Below are positions 42,601-51,132 of a stretch of 55,476 bases of DNA, piece by piece (positions within the stretch are counted from its first letter, which is position 1; each line of letters begins with the position of its first letter). A model generated the notes under the pieces. That model was not told the origin of the DNA and ran no database searches. It was given only the letters and a program-made list of their open reading frames with translations. The stretch lies in contig NZ_CALMAT010000079.1 of assembly GCF_937859865.1 (NCBI RefSeq), forward strand, positions 1-55,476, written 5' to 3'. A program made the position numbers and the translations under genes. The DNA is from an uncultured Mucilaginibacter sp. (GTDB lineage Bacteria > Bacteroidota > Bacteroidia > Sphingobacteriales > Sphingobacteriaceae).

Positions 42601-45600
42601 CTTATAACTGGTATGCCGCTTCAACCGGTGGGACATCGCTTACAACCAATGCTTCTTTTACCATACAAAATCTTACCTCAACCACAACTTTTTATGTGGA
42701 TGTTACTTCTGCCGATGGTTGTGTAAGTCCGCGCACACCAGTTACGGTAACGGTTACACCGCCTACGGATCCGACTTTTCAGTATTCATCCAATACTTTT
42801 TGTAAAACGGGTGCCAATCCGGTTCCGGTTATTGCAAGTACTTCCGGTGGTACGTTTAGCGCATCAGCAGCCGGTTTGGTTTTTGCAGATAACCAAACAG
42901 GAGAGATTGATTTAAGTAGAAGTACACCTGGCACTTATACCGTTACTTTTGTTACCAACACCACTTGCGTTTATACCAGCAACACCACTGTTTCCATAAC
43001 GCCGGGCCCGGATGCAACTTTCAGTTATGGCGGGCCTTATTGCCAGCAGCAAAGTAATCCGCTGCCTACTTTTCCAACCAGTAGCAGTGCCGGAAGTTTT
43101 AGTTGCGCGGATGCCGATTTGGTTTTTGCCAGCAGCAGCACCGGCGAAATTAACTTGCAGCAAACCGTTCCGGGAACTTATACCGTGCGTAATGATATTA
43201 CTGCATCCGGCGGTTGTGCCGCTACGTTTGCTACCGGTACAATTACCATTAATCCGCTTCCGACGGTTAATGCCGGAATGGATAAAGTGGTTTGTTCGGG
43301 AGAAACTGTACCGCTAAACGGAACGATAGGCGGAGGGGCAAGCAGTGCAACCTGGTCTGGCGGAACGGGAACGTTTTCGGATGTTACATCGCTACAAACC
43401 GTATATACACCAGGCGCCGGGGAAACAAATGTTACGCTTTATTTAACAACGAATGATCCTGCCGGGCCGTGTGGTTTTGCTGTTGATGAAATTAAGATCA
43501 CGATTAACCCGACACCAGCCGTTACCAGTGATGCGAGTAATACGGTTTGCAACGAAACCGACCAAACTTATGTTATTAAAGGTAATGATGTTATCGGCAC
43601 AACTTTTAACTGGAGCAGGGCCGCGGTTGCCGGAATCAGTAATGCGGCAGTTAGCGGACAAACCAGCGCTGCAATCACGGAAAAGCTCATTAATACCACA
43701 CCATCACCAGTTGCGGTAACTTACACTATTGTTCCCGAAGCTAACAATTGTACGGGCTTGCCTTTTAATTATACTGTAAAGGTAAATCCAACACCTCATA
43801 TTTCTGTTTCCAACGAAGCTACGGGAACGGTTTGTAACGGCACTTCCCAGAATTATATACTTGCCGGTGATGTAGCCGGTACTACTGTTAAGTGGAGCCG
43901 CGCAGCCGTAAACGGCATCAGCAACGCAGCCGTGAGCAATCAAAGCAGTAATGTCATCAGCGAAGCTTTGATCAACACAACAAATGCGCCGGTTGCTGTC
44001 AACTATCTGATCGTTCCAACAGCTAATGGTTGTACCGGCCCGGCTTTTACTTATACCGTAACCGTAAATCCAACATTAACTATTAATAGTGCAGCAAGCG
44101 GGACTGTTTGCAGCGGGACGGCGCAAAACTATCTGATTAAGAGTGATGTAAACAACGCAACTTTTAGCTGGAGCAGAACTTCTGTAACCGGCATCAGCAA
44201 TCCGGCAGTTAGTGGAGAAAGCAGTGATAGGATCACCGAAAGCCTGGTCAATACAACATCAGCGCCTGTTGTGGTAACTTATACGATTATCCCAAGTATC
44301 AATGGCTGCGCTGGAGATCCATTTCAATATCAGGTTACGGTTAATCCGGTTGCTACCATTAGAAGTGTTTCAAACGGAACAAGTTGCAGCGGAACTGCGC
44401 AGGGTTATACCATCAAAAGTGATGTAAACGGAGCAACTTTTAACTGGAGCCGGGCAGCAGTAACCGGAATTAGCAATGCGGCGGTGAGCAATCAAAGCGG
44501 CAACAGCATTACCGAAGCTTTGATCAACACCACATCCGCTCCAATTGCCGTCAATTATTTAATCATTCCCGAAGCAAACAGTTGTACCGGCCCGGTTTTT
44601 ACTTATACCGTAACCGTAAACCCAACGCCTGCAATCAGCAATACTTCTTTTAGCCAGGTAATTTGTTCGGGAGAAACGTCGGTTCCGGTAACGCTGAATT
44701 CCAACATCAGCGGAACTACTTTTGCCTGGATCGCAACGGCTACAAACGGCATCAGCATCAATACAACCAGCGGAACGGATGTAATTCCCGCTCAAACGTT
44801 TACCAATCCTGGCACAACTGCCGCAACAATCACTTACACCGTTACGCCTTTGCATGATGGTTGTATTGGCGAAACTGCAACGTTTACCATCACCGTAAAC
44901 CCAAAACCCGCAACGCCTGTTTTAAGCAGCAATTCGCCGGTTTGTAGCGGAACGAGTTTGATGCTGAATACTGCCACCGTAGATAATGCAACTTACAACT
45001 GGACTGGCCCGAACGGTTTTACTTCTCATTTGCAAAACCCGGAAATAGCCAATGTTGCTTTGGCCTCACAAGGAAATTATACGTTGATAACCAGTGTAAA
45101 CGGTTGTTTGAGCGAGGATGGAACGATAGCTGTTGTTATCAATCCAACGCCTGCAGCTCCCGTAGCTTCCGGTAACGGACCGGTTTGTGCCGGCGAAAAG
45201 CTACAGTTATCAGCCAGCTTGATTTCGGGTGCAAGTTACAGTTGGACAGGGCCTAATAGTTTTACTTCTTCGCTTCAAAATCCGGTTATTGATCAGGCTA
45301 CCGTTGCCGCATCAGGCACTTATACCGTTAAAGCTATGGTTAACGGATGCGAAAGTGCGGCAGGAACAATTGCTGTTTTGGTCAACCCGATGCCGCTGAC
45401 CCCAACAGTAAGCAGTAACAGTCCGGTTTGCGCTACAACCAGCCTTTCCTTAACGGCATCAACGATTACAGGTGCAAGTTATCAATGGGCTGGGCCTAAC
45501 GGTTTCACTTCTTCCATCCAAAACCCGGTGATCCCGGCAGCTACACCTGCAAACGCTGGTACTTACAGTGTTCTGGCTACCGTTAACGGTTGTACAGCTC

Positions 45601-47150
45601 CTGTAGCGTCAATAGCAGTTGTGGTAAATGAATTGCCGGCACAACCTGTTTTGAGCAGTAACAGTCCGGTTTGTAGCGGCACTTCGATAGAAATCAATTG
45701 TAAATCTACTGATGGTGGTTTTTACAAATGGACTGGTCCAAACGGTTTTACCTCGACCCTGCAAAACCCTGTTCTTGCTAACGCAACTGCAGCAAACCAG
45801 GGCCGGTACACGGTTGTGATTACTACGCCGGGTTGCACGGTTGTTAATACTGCTTTTATCAACATAAAAGTGAACCAAACGCCTGATGCGCCGAGCGTAA
45901 GCAGTAACAGTCCGGTTTGCGCAGGGCAGAATATCAAACTGACTGCTGCAGCAATTGCAGGAGCAAGTTACCAATGGAAAGGGCCAAATGGGTTTACCTC
46001 TAACCTTCAAAATCCCGAAATTGCATCGGTAAACGAAGCACAAGCCGGCAAGTACAGTTTAACAGTAACCGTAAATGGTTGTACCAGCAATGCAGGCATT
46101 ACACAAGTAGCGGTCAACCAGCCGCCGGTAGTAACGGCGGGCGTAGATCAAACGGCTTGTGCCGGTAAACCAGTTGCCACGCTTTCGGGCAGTATCACGG
46201 GCAGCACCACAACCGGCAGTTGGACTACCAGCGGCAGCGGCACTTTTACAACCGGAAATACCAGTTTAAAAGGCATTTACCTTGCATCCGCAGCAGATAT
46301 TGCAAACGGAGGTGTTGTTTTAACCTTAACATCTACAAATACTGCGCCTTGTGCAGTCGCTTCGTCTTCCTTTAAGTTAAATATTATACCCTTTCCGGTT
46401 GTTGCTGCGGGAAAAGACCAGGAAGTTTGTATGGGTGATGTTGTTAATTTAAATGGTAAAGTAAGTAACGCCGAAGGCGGAACCTGGTCGAGTTCGGGCA
46501 CAGGCGTTTTCAATCCGTCTAAAACCAGTTTGGATGCCCGTTATATTCCGAGTGAGAAAGACAAGTTTGACAAAAGCTTCGTACTTACGCTAACATCTAC
46601 AGGCAATTGTGCACCTATTTCCAGTCAAATGAAAGTGCAGTTGGTCGAGCCGCCAAAAGTAGATGCCGGTGCAGATTTATATGTAATGCAAAACGAAAAA
46701 ATAGTTTTGCAACCGGCAGTAACCGGAACCGGGCTAACTTATTCCTGGGCACCGAACCAGCAACTAAGCGACAGTAAATCAAAAACACCTGTATTAACCG
46801 GTCAGGAAGATGCCACTTATACCTTAACCGTTACCGGGGCCGCCGGGTGCATTGCCCAAGACCAGGTTTCTATCAAAGTGCTCAAACCCATCAAAATACC
46901 AAACACGTTTACACCAAATGGCGATGGTATTAACGATACCTGGGCAATAAAAGAACTGGACAGCTATCCTGGTATCACCGTAAAAATTTTTAACCGTTAT
47001 GGTACCCAATTATTTTTTTCGGAAGGTTACGGCGTGCCTTGGAACGGAACTTACAATAATCAATTACTGCCTTTTGGTACTTATTATTATATCATTGATT
47101 TGAAAACCCACGGCAAACTGCTTTCCGGGCCGGTAACCATATTGCGGTAA
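39663..47150 (+). CDS. Giant repeat adhesin with T9SS type B sorting domain
   Basis: 2495 residues, exported by the signal peptide MRRFLLLVAFIIAYAVSTKAQ. After a unique N-terminal region come nine Ig-like repeats of about 80 residues (roughly residues 308-1035; unit start PTASGTTICSG, core YNWY-x-AS-x-GGTPL). Five PKD-like repeats follow (about 1280-1740; VCSGTAQ ... WSRAAVTGISNAAVS ... EALINTT), then five Ig-like units with the core WTGPNGFTSxLQNPxI. The end is the gliding-motility C-terminal domain (KIPNTFTPNGDGINDTW ... FGTYYYII) that directs secretion by the type 9 system and surface attachment. It probably mediates adhesion or gliding. The repeats are close enough in DNA sequence to recombine. 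Translation is probably coupled to the leader ORF. Confidence 0.93.
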   Translation: MRRFLLLVAFIIAYAVSTKAQVPTINVDLSSSNIPWTYYSARGGYLCSDNTTTKCIIFNITLNPNTNLLNFTADQLTGASFYTVTYPGDQICGSHLYPIGTAACITPNSTNVIISFCKPGGNAVNYTITASSTVTASGPGTLRQGCTGAMTVTGLNTSGLTWTSVYPGAAGTYNAYLSCTSGCTTTYVTPAIGAPPYIDYQVSGTTTATNCVQSKTAVVRVYTFPPLNVTINPASAVICNGNPVTLAANVTGGNPAYTYSWAKDGQSISQTTSSITVSAAGNYTVTVADQIPNCPAVPQSVAVTAAQTPPVPTASNASTCANSTATLTATAPGGSYEWYNAATGGTPQGTGATFTTPALTANTTYYVQTTLNGCTSARTPVTVTVNQVPNAPTASGTTICSGSQATLTASGSTGSYQWFDAATGGNLLPANGASFTTPVLQNTTTYYVQTTVNGCTSTRTSVTVTVNQTPDAPTAAGINICSGGTATLTATAPGGSYQWFDVPSGGVPLPGNASFTTSFLTSTKTYYVQTTVNNCTSARTPVTVTVTPIPDAPTVSNTSVCSGSRATLTASGSTGSYAWFDVASGGTPLSGNASFTTSNLSSTTNYYVQTTVNGCTSSRTAVTVTVNQIPAAPTASGTTICSGNPATLTATAPGGTYNWYAASTGGTPLATNASFITQNLASTTTFYVDVTSADGCTSTRTPVTVTVNQIPAAPTASGTTICSGNPATLTATAPGGTYNWYTASTGGTPLATNASFTAQNLTSTTIFYVDVTSADGCVSSRTPVTVTVNQIPDVPTASGTTICSGNPTTLTATAPGGTYNWYAAASGGTPLATNASFTALNLSTTTTFYVDVTSADGCTSLRTPVTVTVNQIPAAPSVFGTPVCSGSQTTLTASGSNGSYAWFDAASGGNLLPASGASFTTPNLSSTTNYYVQTTVNGCTSSRTAVTVTVNQMPDAPTASGTTICSGNPATLTATASGGTYNWYAASTGGTSLTTNASFTIQNLTSTTTFYVDVTSADGCVSPRTPVTVTVTPPTDPTFQYSSNTFCKTGANPVPVIASTSGGTFSASAAGLVFADNQTGEIDLSRSTPGTYTVTFVTNTTCVYTSNTTVSITPGPDATFSYGGPYCQQQSNPLPTFPTSSSAGSFSCADADLVFASSSTGEINLQQTVPGTYTVRNDITASGGCAATFATGTITINPLPTVNAGMDKVVCSGETVPLNGTIGGGASSATWSGGTGTFSDVTSLQTVYTPGAGETNVTLYLTTNDPAGPCGFAVDEIKITINPTPAVTSDASNTVCNETDQTYVIKGNDVIGTTFNWSRAAVAGISNAAVSGQTSAAITEKLINTTPSPVAVTYTIVPEANNCTGLPFNYTVKVNPTPHISVSNEATGTVCNGTSQNYILAGDVAGTTVKWSRAAVNGISNAAVSNQSSNVISEALINTTNAPVAVNYLIVPTANGCTGPAFTYTVTVNPTLTINSAASGTVCSGTAQNYLIKSDVNNATFSWSRTSVTGISNPAVSGESSDRITESLVNTTSAPVVVTYTIIPSINGCAGDPFQYQVTVNPVATIRSVSNGTSCSGTAQGYTIKSDVNGATFNWSRAAVTGISNAAVSNQSGNSITEALINTTSAPIAVNYLIIPEANSCTGPVFTYTVTVNPTPAISNTSFSQVICSGETSVPVTLNSNISGTTFAWIATATNGISINTTSGTDVIPAQTFTNPGTTAATITYTVTPLHDGCIGETATFTITVNPKPATPVLSSNSPVCSGTSLMLNTATVDNATYNWTGPNGFTSHLQNPEIANVALASQGNYTLITSVNGCLSEDGTIAVVINPTPAAPVASGNGPVCAGEKLQLSASLISGASYSWTGPNSFTSSLQNPVIDQATVAASGTYTVKAMVNGCESAAGTIAVLVNPMPLTPTVSSNSPVCATTSLSLTASTITGASYQWAGPNGFTSSIQNPVIPAATPANAGTYSVLATVNGCTAPVASIAVVVNELPAQPVLSSNSPVCSGTSIEINCKSTDGGFYKWTGPNGFTSTLQNPVLANATAANQGRYTVVITTPGCTVVNTAFINIKVNQTPDAPSVSSNSPVCAGQNIKLTAAAIAGASYQWKGPNGFTSNLQNPEIASVNEAQAGKYSLTVTVNGCTSNAGITQVAVNQPPVVTAGVDQTACAGKPVATLSGSITGSTTTGSWTTSGSGTFTTGNTSLKGIYLASAADIANGGVVLTLTSTNTAPCAVASSSFKLNIIPFPVVAAGKDQEVCMGDVVNLNGKVSNAEGGTWSSSGTGVFNPSKTSLDARYIPSEKDKFDKSFVLTLTSTGNCAPISSQMKVQLVEPPKVDAGADLYVMQNEKIVLQPAVTGTGLTYSWAPNQQLSDSKSKTPVLTGQEDATYTLTVTGAAGCIAQDQVSIKVLKPIKIPNTFTPNGDGINDTWAIKELDSYPGITVKIFNRYGTQLFFSEGYGVPWNGTYNNQLLPFGTYYYIIDLKTHGKLLSGPVTILR
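40581..42760 (+). repeat. Nine tandem ~240-bp repeats in the adhesin gene
   Basis: Each unit encodes one Ig-like domain. The exact 12-mer sits at the same place (encoding NASFT or NASFI) in six units: 41197, 41437, 41677, 41920, 42163 and 42649 (start positions). Two units (40957, 42409) carry GTGCTTCTTTTA. The periodic spacing of about 240 bases shows that these copies spread by unit duplication, so they should not be counted as independent insertions. Confidence 0.9.
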
Positions 47151-47227
47151 AGCAACAATTGTTTTTTATTTTTTTGAATTGATGTGGAAGGCAGGACGCG
47201 AACAAGCAGCAAAGCCAGCTATTGGGC

Positions 47228-47239
47228 ATGCTTCTTTTA
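47228..47239 (+). repeat. Dispersed 12-mer after the adhesin
   Basis: Exact core with consensus tail CCGGCATAAAATC. Confidence 0.85.
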
Positions 47240-47418
47240 CCGGCATAAAATCAAGAAGGGTTGCGGCCGAAAACAAAAAAGCCCGCCTTAAACAGACGGG
47301 CAAGCACCGGCATAAAAATGCTACCTTAAAACGGATTTAGTTTTTAATAGCTAATCGGATAGACACCAATTTCTGCCCAGGTTCAGCCCCTTTTTGCTAT
47401 ATGGCAAAAAGATGACCA

Positions 47419-47430
47419 ATGCTTCTTTTA
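47419..47430 (+). repeat. Dispersed 12-mer upstream of the retropepsin gene
   Basis: Exact core; inverted relative to the sister word at 47473-47484. Confidence 0.85.
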
Positions 47431-47472
47431 CCACTACTTTTTTAACCAAACTGCACAAAAAATTTTATGCCA

Positions 47473-47484
47473 TAAAAACAGTAT
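47473..47484 (-). repeat. Sister word, reverse copy
   Basis: Exact TAAAAACAGTAT, about 47 bases before the GTG start of the next gene. Confidence 0.65.
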
Positions 47485-47530
47485 TACCATCAAATATTTG
47501 TAAATTTACTTCACCTAAATAAACGTTACC

Positions 47531-48790
47531 GTGTTGGTTTCCTGGTTGCAACGGCATTGCTGCGGATGCTTTTTGTTGTTAGCTGTTTTTTGGCTGACGG
47601 AAAAGCCTTTGCCTGTTTGTGCCCAACAGGTTTTCAGGATTTCGGGCAGGCAAAACAAAGCCGAGGTGCATTTTAAGTTTGTGCGGAACATGTTAATTGT
47701 ACAAGCCAAAATCAACAACCACGGCCCATATAATTTTGTGCTGGATACCGGTTGCGGTTATATGATGATCACCGATCCGCTGCTGTTGGATTCCCTCAAC
47801 CTTAAATACAAAAAGAAGTTAAAGATCACCGGTTTGGGCGAAGGCGAAGACCTGGACGCCTGGCTGGTTTCGGCCTTGCATGTAAAAATAGGGGACATTG
47901 AAGCAGATAATGTATCGGCCGCTCTCTTGGGCAAAGATGTTTTGGAACTTTCCGGATTTGCCGGTGTTCCGATACATGGTTTAATCGGTTATGATTTTTT
48001 TAACAGTTTTCCCGTAAAAATTAATTTTGCCGACAGCACGATTACTGCTTTTAGCACCCATAAATTGCCAGGCTGCAGAAAATGGACTAAAATTCCCTTG
48101 CAGATTGAAGGGAAAAAACCATACCTGTTTGCCAATATCAATTTCAACCAGGGTTCTTCTGTTCCGCTAAAACTGATTGTTGATTTGGGCGCAGGCCATC
48201 CTTTATCTGTTGAAAGCGGCTGGAACAACAATGGCAGCATGCCCGAAAAATACATTGCCGCGGCCAACTTGGGCGTAGGTTTGAGCGGGCCGGTAAACGG
48301 CTACATGAGCCGGGTTGATTTGATGGAGATCGGGACGTATCAATTTAAACAGGTTATTGCCGCTTTTCCGGATTCGTGCAGCGTAATGGGAAAGCTGGAT
48401 GCCGTAAAGCGCAACGGCAGCATTGGCGTTGATTTGCTGAAACGTTTTGTGATGCTGTTTGATTACCAGCAAGGTTACCTTTGCCTCAAGCCAAATTACA
48501 AGTTTAAAGAGCCTTTTGAGCACGATATGAGCGGCATGGAGTACTGTTCAGCAGGAGCGGGTTTAAACCGGATTATTGTTTGTAGGGTAGAACCGGGTTC
48601 GGCGGCGGATTTATTGGGGATTGAAAAAGACGACGAACTACTGGCCATCAATTTTAAAGAAGTAAGCCACATGAGTTTGCAGGAAGTAGACGATATTTTG
48701 CGTTCAAAAAACGAACGGACATTGTTGCTGGAAGTGCTGCACCACAACATCCAGGCAAAAGTGCTGCTGACTTTGAAGCGAAGAATTTAG
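47531..48790 (+). CDS. Retropepsin-like aspartyl protease with PDZ domain
   Basis: 419-residue exported protein. The frame opens with GTG (47531) or TTG (47534); no ATG is available upstream before a stop. A signal peptide follows (CGCFLLLAVFWLTEKPLPVCAQ). The first active-site loop is FVLDTGCGYMMI with D72; the second half has IVDLGAGHPLSVE, the matching DxGA-type loop. A PDZ domain closes the protein (VEPGSAADLLGIEKDDELLAI ... LLLEVLHHNIQAKVLL). Aspartyl protease plus PDZ is a common Bacteroidota periplasmic architecture. Natural substrate unknown. Confidence 0.85.
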   Translation: MLVSWLQRHCCGCFLLLAVFWLTEKPLPVCAQQVFRISGRQNKAEVHFKFVRNMLIVQAKINNHGPYNFVLDTGCGYMMITDPLLLDSLNLKYKKKLKITGLGEGEDLDAWLVSALHVKIGDIEADNVSAALLGKDVLELSGFAGVPIHGLIGYDFFNSFPVKINFADSTITAFSTHKLPGCRKWTKIPLQIEGKKPYLFANINFNQGSSVPLKLIVDLGAGHPLSVESGWNNNGSMPEKYIAAANLGVGLSGPVNGYMSRVDLMEIGTYQFKQVIAAFPDSCSVMGKLDAVKRNGSIGVDLLKRFVMLFDYQQGYLCLKPNYKFKEPFEHDMSGMEYCSAGAGLNRIIVCRVEPGSAADLLGIEKDDELLAINFKEVSHMSLQEVDDILRSKNERTLLLEVLHHNIQAKVLLTLKRRI

Positions 48791-48804
48791 CGGAAACGGT
48801 TTTT

Positions 48805-48918
48805 TTAATCCTGAATTGGTTTGGGTTGATGCTGGTCTAAAACTTCATGTTCAATCCTTTTATCGGGGATAAACCAGATCAGCGGAACCTTTTGGTTTTT
48901 GGGCGATAAAAGAAGCAT
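48805..48918 (-). CDS. Possible 37-residue ORF starting inside a motif copy
   Basis: The ATG of a forward motif copy (minus strand, 48918) opens a frame reading MLLLSPKNQKVPLIWFIPD, then KRIEHEVLDQHQPKPIQD and a stop. Codon choice looks like that of the host and the composition looks protein-like, but no family is recognised. It may be real, or part of a decayed gene. Confidence 0.25.
   Translation of the reverse strand: MLLLSPKNQKVPLIWFIPDKRIEHEVLDQHQPKPIQD
48907..48918 (-). repeat. Dispersed 12-mer between convergent genes
   Basis: Exact TAAAAGAAGCAT, preceded by TTTTTGGGCGA. Confidence 0.85.
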
Positions 48919-48972
48919 GAACAAAAAGCCGATTTAAATTGAAACTTATTCTAAAGTTAAAACAACTTTTTA

Positions 48973-50508
48973 TCAATCTTTTACTGCCAAGGTTTCTTTA
49001 ATCATGCGTTCAAGCATCTTTTCATTTTCAGCATCAATTCTAAAACCTGAAAATACAATCCGTCCTTTTTGGTCTATTAAATAATTTGCAGGCGCGCCGG
49101 GTGCTGGCAAATTACCTTTGTCTCTTCCCCAATTATCATGCAAAGGCGTAAAAGTATAACCGGTTTCTTTTAAAAAAGCAGGCACAATCTGGTCTTGCGT
49201 AGGCTGTAGGTTTAACCCTAAATAAACAATATCATTTTTGCTGAATTTTTTCAAAACGGATTCAAAGTGCGGAAACTCATTACGGCAAGGGCCGCAGCCG
49301 GGGAACCAATAGGTTAACAAAACAAGCTTGCCCTGATAATCCGACAATGCTGTTTTTCCACTGGTTTGAAAATTCTCCAAAGAAAAATCCGTAGCCTTTA
49401 TCGCCCTGCTATTTCTCATTTTCCAGATGCTTTTTACCACACTGTTGCTGTCCATGCCTAATTTACTGCCATATTTAAACACGGCATCATGTAGTCCTTC
49501 CGTCGGTTCTTTGCTGTACAAAACCGCAAGGCTATCAAAAGCCATGTTGGTTTGTTTGGCTGCATCGGCCGCTTCTGCTTTAAAAAGCGCCAAATATTCT
49601 TTCGCATCTATACCATAACTGCCCGACATCGGGTTGTTCAAATCTACTTTGTTTAAAAGCACCAACGCTGTTTTAGGGTCGTTTTCGGACAATGCTTTTT
49701 TTGCCTTTAAAAATGCATCCGCAATAGTCATCCTGTCCTTCCAAATATTACGGTTCCTTTTGCCTTCGATAGCCATGGTTAAGGCAACGTCAAAAGCCTG
49801 GTTGGGGTTGGTTTTCAGTAAAAGATCGAAATAGGCTAATGTCCCACCTAAATACCATTCGGAAAGCGGATTGGCTTTATGGTTGTACAACTGTTTAAAA
49901 TAGGCAACTTTTTCGGCAGGAACAGATGTATATTTGGCTAACAAAAACAAAGATTCTACGGCACGCTCACTCTCCGGGAACTTCCTCACCACTTCCAAAG
50001 CAAGGGAATCATGGCGTAACTTATCCGTTTCATCAAAAGATTCGGCATAATCAAAAGCATAATCGGCATTTTTAGAGTCGAGCTGCATGGCTTTGATTAA
50101 ATATTCCCGGCGTTTGGTTAAATCGTTGCTTAACGTTGTAGCACTCGCAAGAAGGTACCAAGTTTCAGCTTTATCTGGTTTTAATATACTTGCTTGAAGC
50201 AGATAAGGCGTTGCTTTCGGGTTTTCCCTGTTTACATAATATTGGCCTATTGCAAACGGAATAACATAGTTTTTAGGATATTTTGATGTCCAGATTTTGT
50301 ATTGCGCTTCCATTTGGGGATTATCCATACCCGGAAAAGCGCTGATAAACGCTTCATGCGCTTCCAAATTAGATGGGTTGGCTTCTACCTTGGAACGAAG
50401 TTTTTGTATGGCTGCTTCCTGGGCGGCCGTTAGTTTAAAAGTGTTTTGGGCTTTTGCTTTAAAAACAAACAGGCCGATTAAAACTAAAATTGTTGTTATC
50501 CTTTTCAT
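48973..50508 (-). CDS. TPR protein with C-terminal thioredoxin/TlpA domain
   Basis: 511 residues with signal peptide MKRITTILVLIGLFVFKAKAQ. The middle is helical and TPR-like (EANPSNLEAHEAFISAFPG, LKPDKAETWYLLASATTL, QLDSKNADYAFDYAES). The last 150 residues are a TlpA/AhpC-like domain: LTYWFPGCGPCRNEFPHFE with redox C405-x-x-C408, and APANYLIDQKGRIVFSG with the cis-Pro. It is probably a periplasmic thiol-disulfide reductase with a protein-interaction region. A single gene; a motif copy lies 50 bases upstream. Confidence 0.85.
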   Translation of the reverse strand: MKRITTILVLIGLFVFKAKAQNTFKLTAAQEAAIQKLRSKVEANPSNLEAHEAFISAFPGMDNPQMEAQYKIWTSKYPKNYVIPFAIGQYYVNRENPKATPYLLQASILKPDKAETWYLLASATTLSNDLTKRREYLIKAMQLDSKNADYAFDYAESFDETDKLRHDSLALEVVRKFPESERAVESLFLLAKYTSVPAEKVAYFKQLYNHKANPLSEWYLGGTLAYFDLLLKTNPNQAFDVALTMAIEGKRNRNIWKDRMTIADAFLKAKKALSENDPKTALVLLNKVDLNNPMSGSYGIDAKEYLALFKAEAADAAKQTNMAFDSLAVLYSKEPTEGLHDAVFKYGSKLGMDSNSVVKSIWKMRNSRAIKATDFSLENFQTSGKTALSDYQGKLVLLTYWFPGCGPCRNEFPHFESVLKKFSKNDIVYLGLNLQPTQDQIVPAFLKETGYTFTPLHDNWGRDKGNLPAPGAPANYLIDQKGRIVFSGFRIDAENEKMLERMIKETLAVKD

Positions 50509-50558
50509 AACTAATTTTTTAGGAAAATTACATTATTAATTTATTGTTTCAAACAACA

Positions 50559-50570
50559 ATGCTTCTTTTA
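50559..50570 (+). repeat. Dispersed 12-mer upstream of the TPR-thioredoxin gene
   Basis: Exact core, tail TCGGCCTAAATTTGG. TAAATTTG in the tail also fits the Bacteroidota -7 pattern, but on the strand away from the neighbouring gene. Confidence 0.85.
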
Positions 50571-50738
50571 TCGGCCTAAATTTGGTGAATGTTTATCATC
50601 GCTCTAAAAAATCTTTCTTAGCTTGTCTTGTTACAAAAACAATCCAATTCTATACACCAAACTGCCAATCCAATTGGTTTTCTTTACAATTTTACAGGGT
50701 TGAGTACGGAGAAGAAACCATAAAAGTGCTGTGTTTTA

Positions 50739-50900
50739 ATGAGGAAAACGGCTTTTATACTACTAAAGAAAGAAGCCGTTAAAATCAAACTGGAAGCTTT
50801 AGGTTTTAAGGCGATGCGGTTTTGGGAAAAACAGGTCAAAAAAGAATTGCAAACCTGCCTCAATCAAATCTGGGATCATATCCATCAATTTAAACCTTAG
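50739..50900 (+). pseudogene. C-terminal relic of a DUF559/Vsr-like endonuclease
   Basis: A frame of 53 residues contains KLEALGFKAMRFWEKQVKKE, then LQTCLNQIWDHIHQFKP and a stop. The pattern (residue run) LexLGfkvlRFWexqV...nlxxxlxxI is the C-terminal end of DUF559 proteins, which share the PD-(D/E)xK fold with Vsr. The catalytic N-terminal part is missing and cannot be found intact upstream, so this is a truncated gene. The 230 bases before it show a conflicting open frame that I judge non-coding. Confidence 0.5.
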
Positions 50901-51007
50901 CACTTCTTAGAAAATCACTTTTTCCTCCACAAAACTCGCAATTAATTTTACTGTTGACAAACAGGCAGGCAAAGGAAAGCCAAAGCCAAACACCAAAAAA
51001 ACAGGCA

Positions 51008-51047
51008 TAAAAGAAGCATGGGCAAAAATCGGCCAATGCTTCTTTTA
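51008..51047. repeat. Inverted pair of the dispersed 12-mer, 16 bases apart
   Basis: TAAAAGAAGCAT (51008-51019) and ATGCTTCTTTTA (51036-51047), both exact, can form a 12-bp stem. The forward copy has the tail GCACCTAAAAATTG with flanks CAAT/ATTG. It lies about 85 bases upstream of trxB. Confidence 0.88.
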
Positions 51048-51106
51048 GCACCTAAAAATTGTTTCTGCCTGACATTTGCCTTAAACCAATTATCACGCTA
51101 AAAACG

Positions 51107-51114
51107 TATTTTTG
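51107..51114 (+). promoter_or_regulatory. Bacteroidota -7 box for trxB
   Basis: TATTTTTG fits TAnnTTTG exactly and lies 18 bases before the ATG at 51133. No convincing -33 element was seen at the right distance. Confidence 0.5.
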
Positions 51115-51132
51115 TACAAACTCAAAAACAAC

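Larger units (their letters stand above)
47151..47530. other. Intergenic region after the adhesin
   Basis: 380 bases without a credible gene. It holds motif copies at 47228 and 47419, a reverse sister word at 47473, and a short G/C hairpin (GCCCGCC ... GACGGGC, 47281-47301) that may be a terminator although no T-run follows. Confidence 0.5.

Noticed and set aside
40581-42760. Counting the six adhesin copies of the 12-mer as independent evidence
   Set aside because: They recur at the unit period of the protein repeat and so were copied with it.
50559-50585. The dispersed motif as a promoter (tails such as TAAATTTG fit TAnnTTTG)
   Set aside because: Only a few tails fit the -7 pattern, orientation relative to genes is mixed, and no -33 element lies at the right distance. 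Copies inside genes also argue against it.
50582-50782. Plus-strand 66-residue ORF before the DUF559 relic
   Set aside because: It conflicts with the relic's frame, has no recognisable family and begins in AT-rich intergenic sequence.
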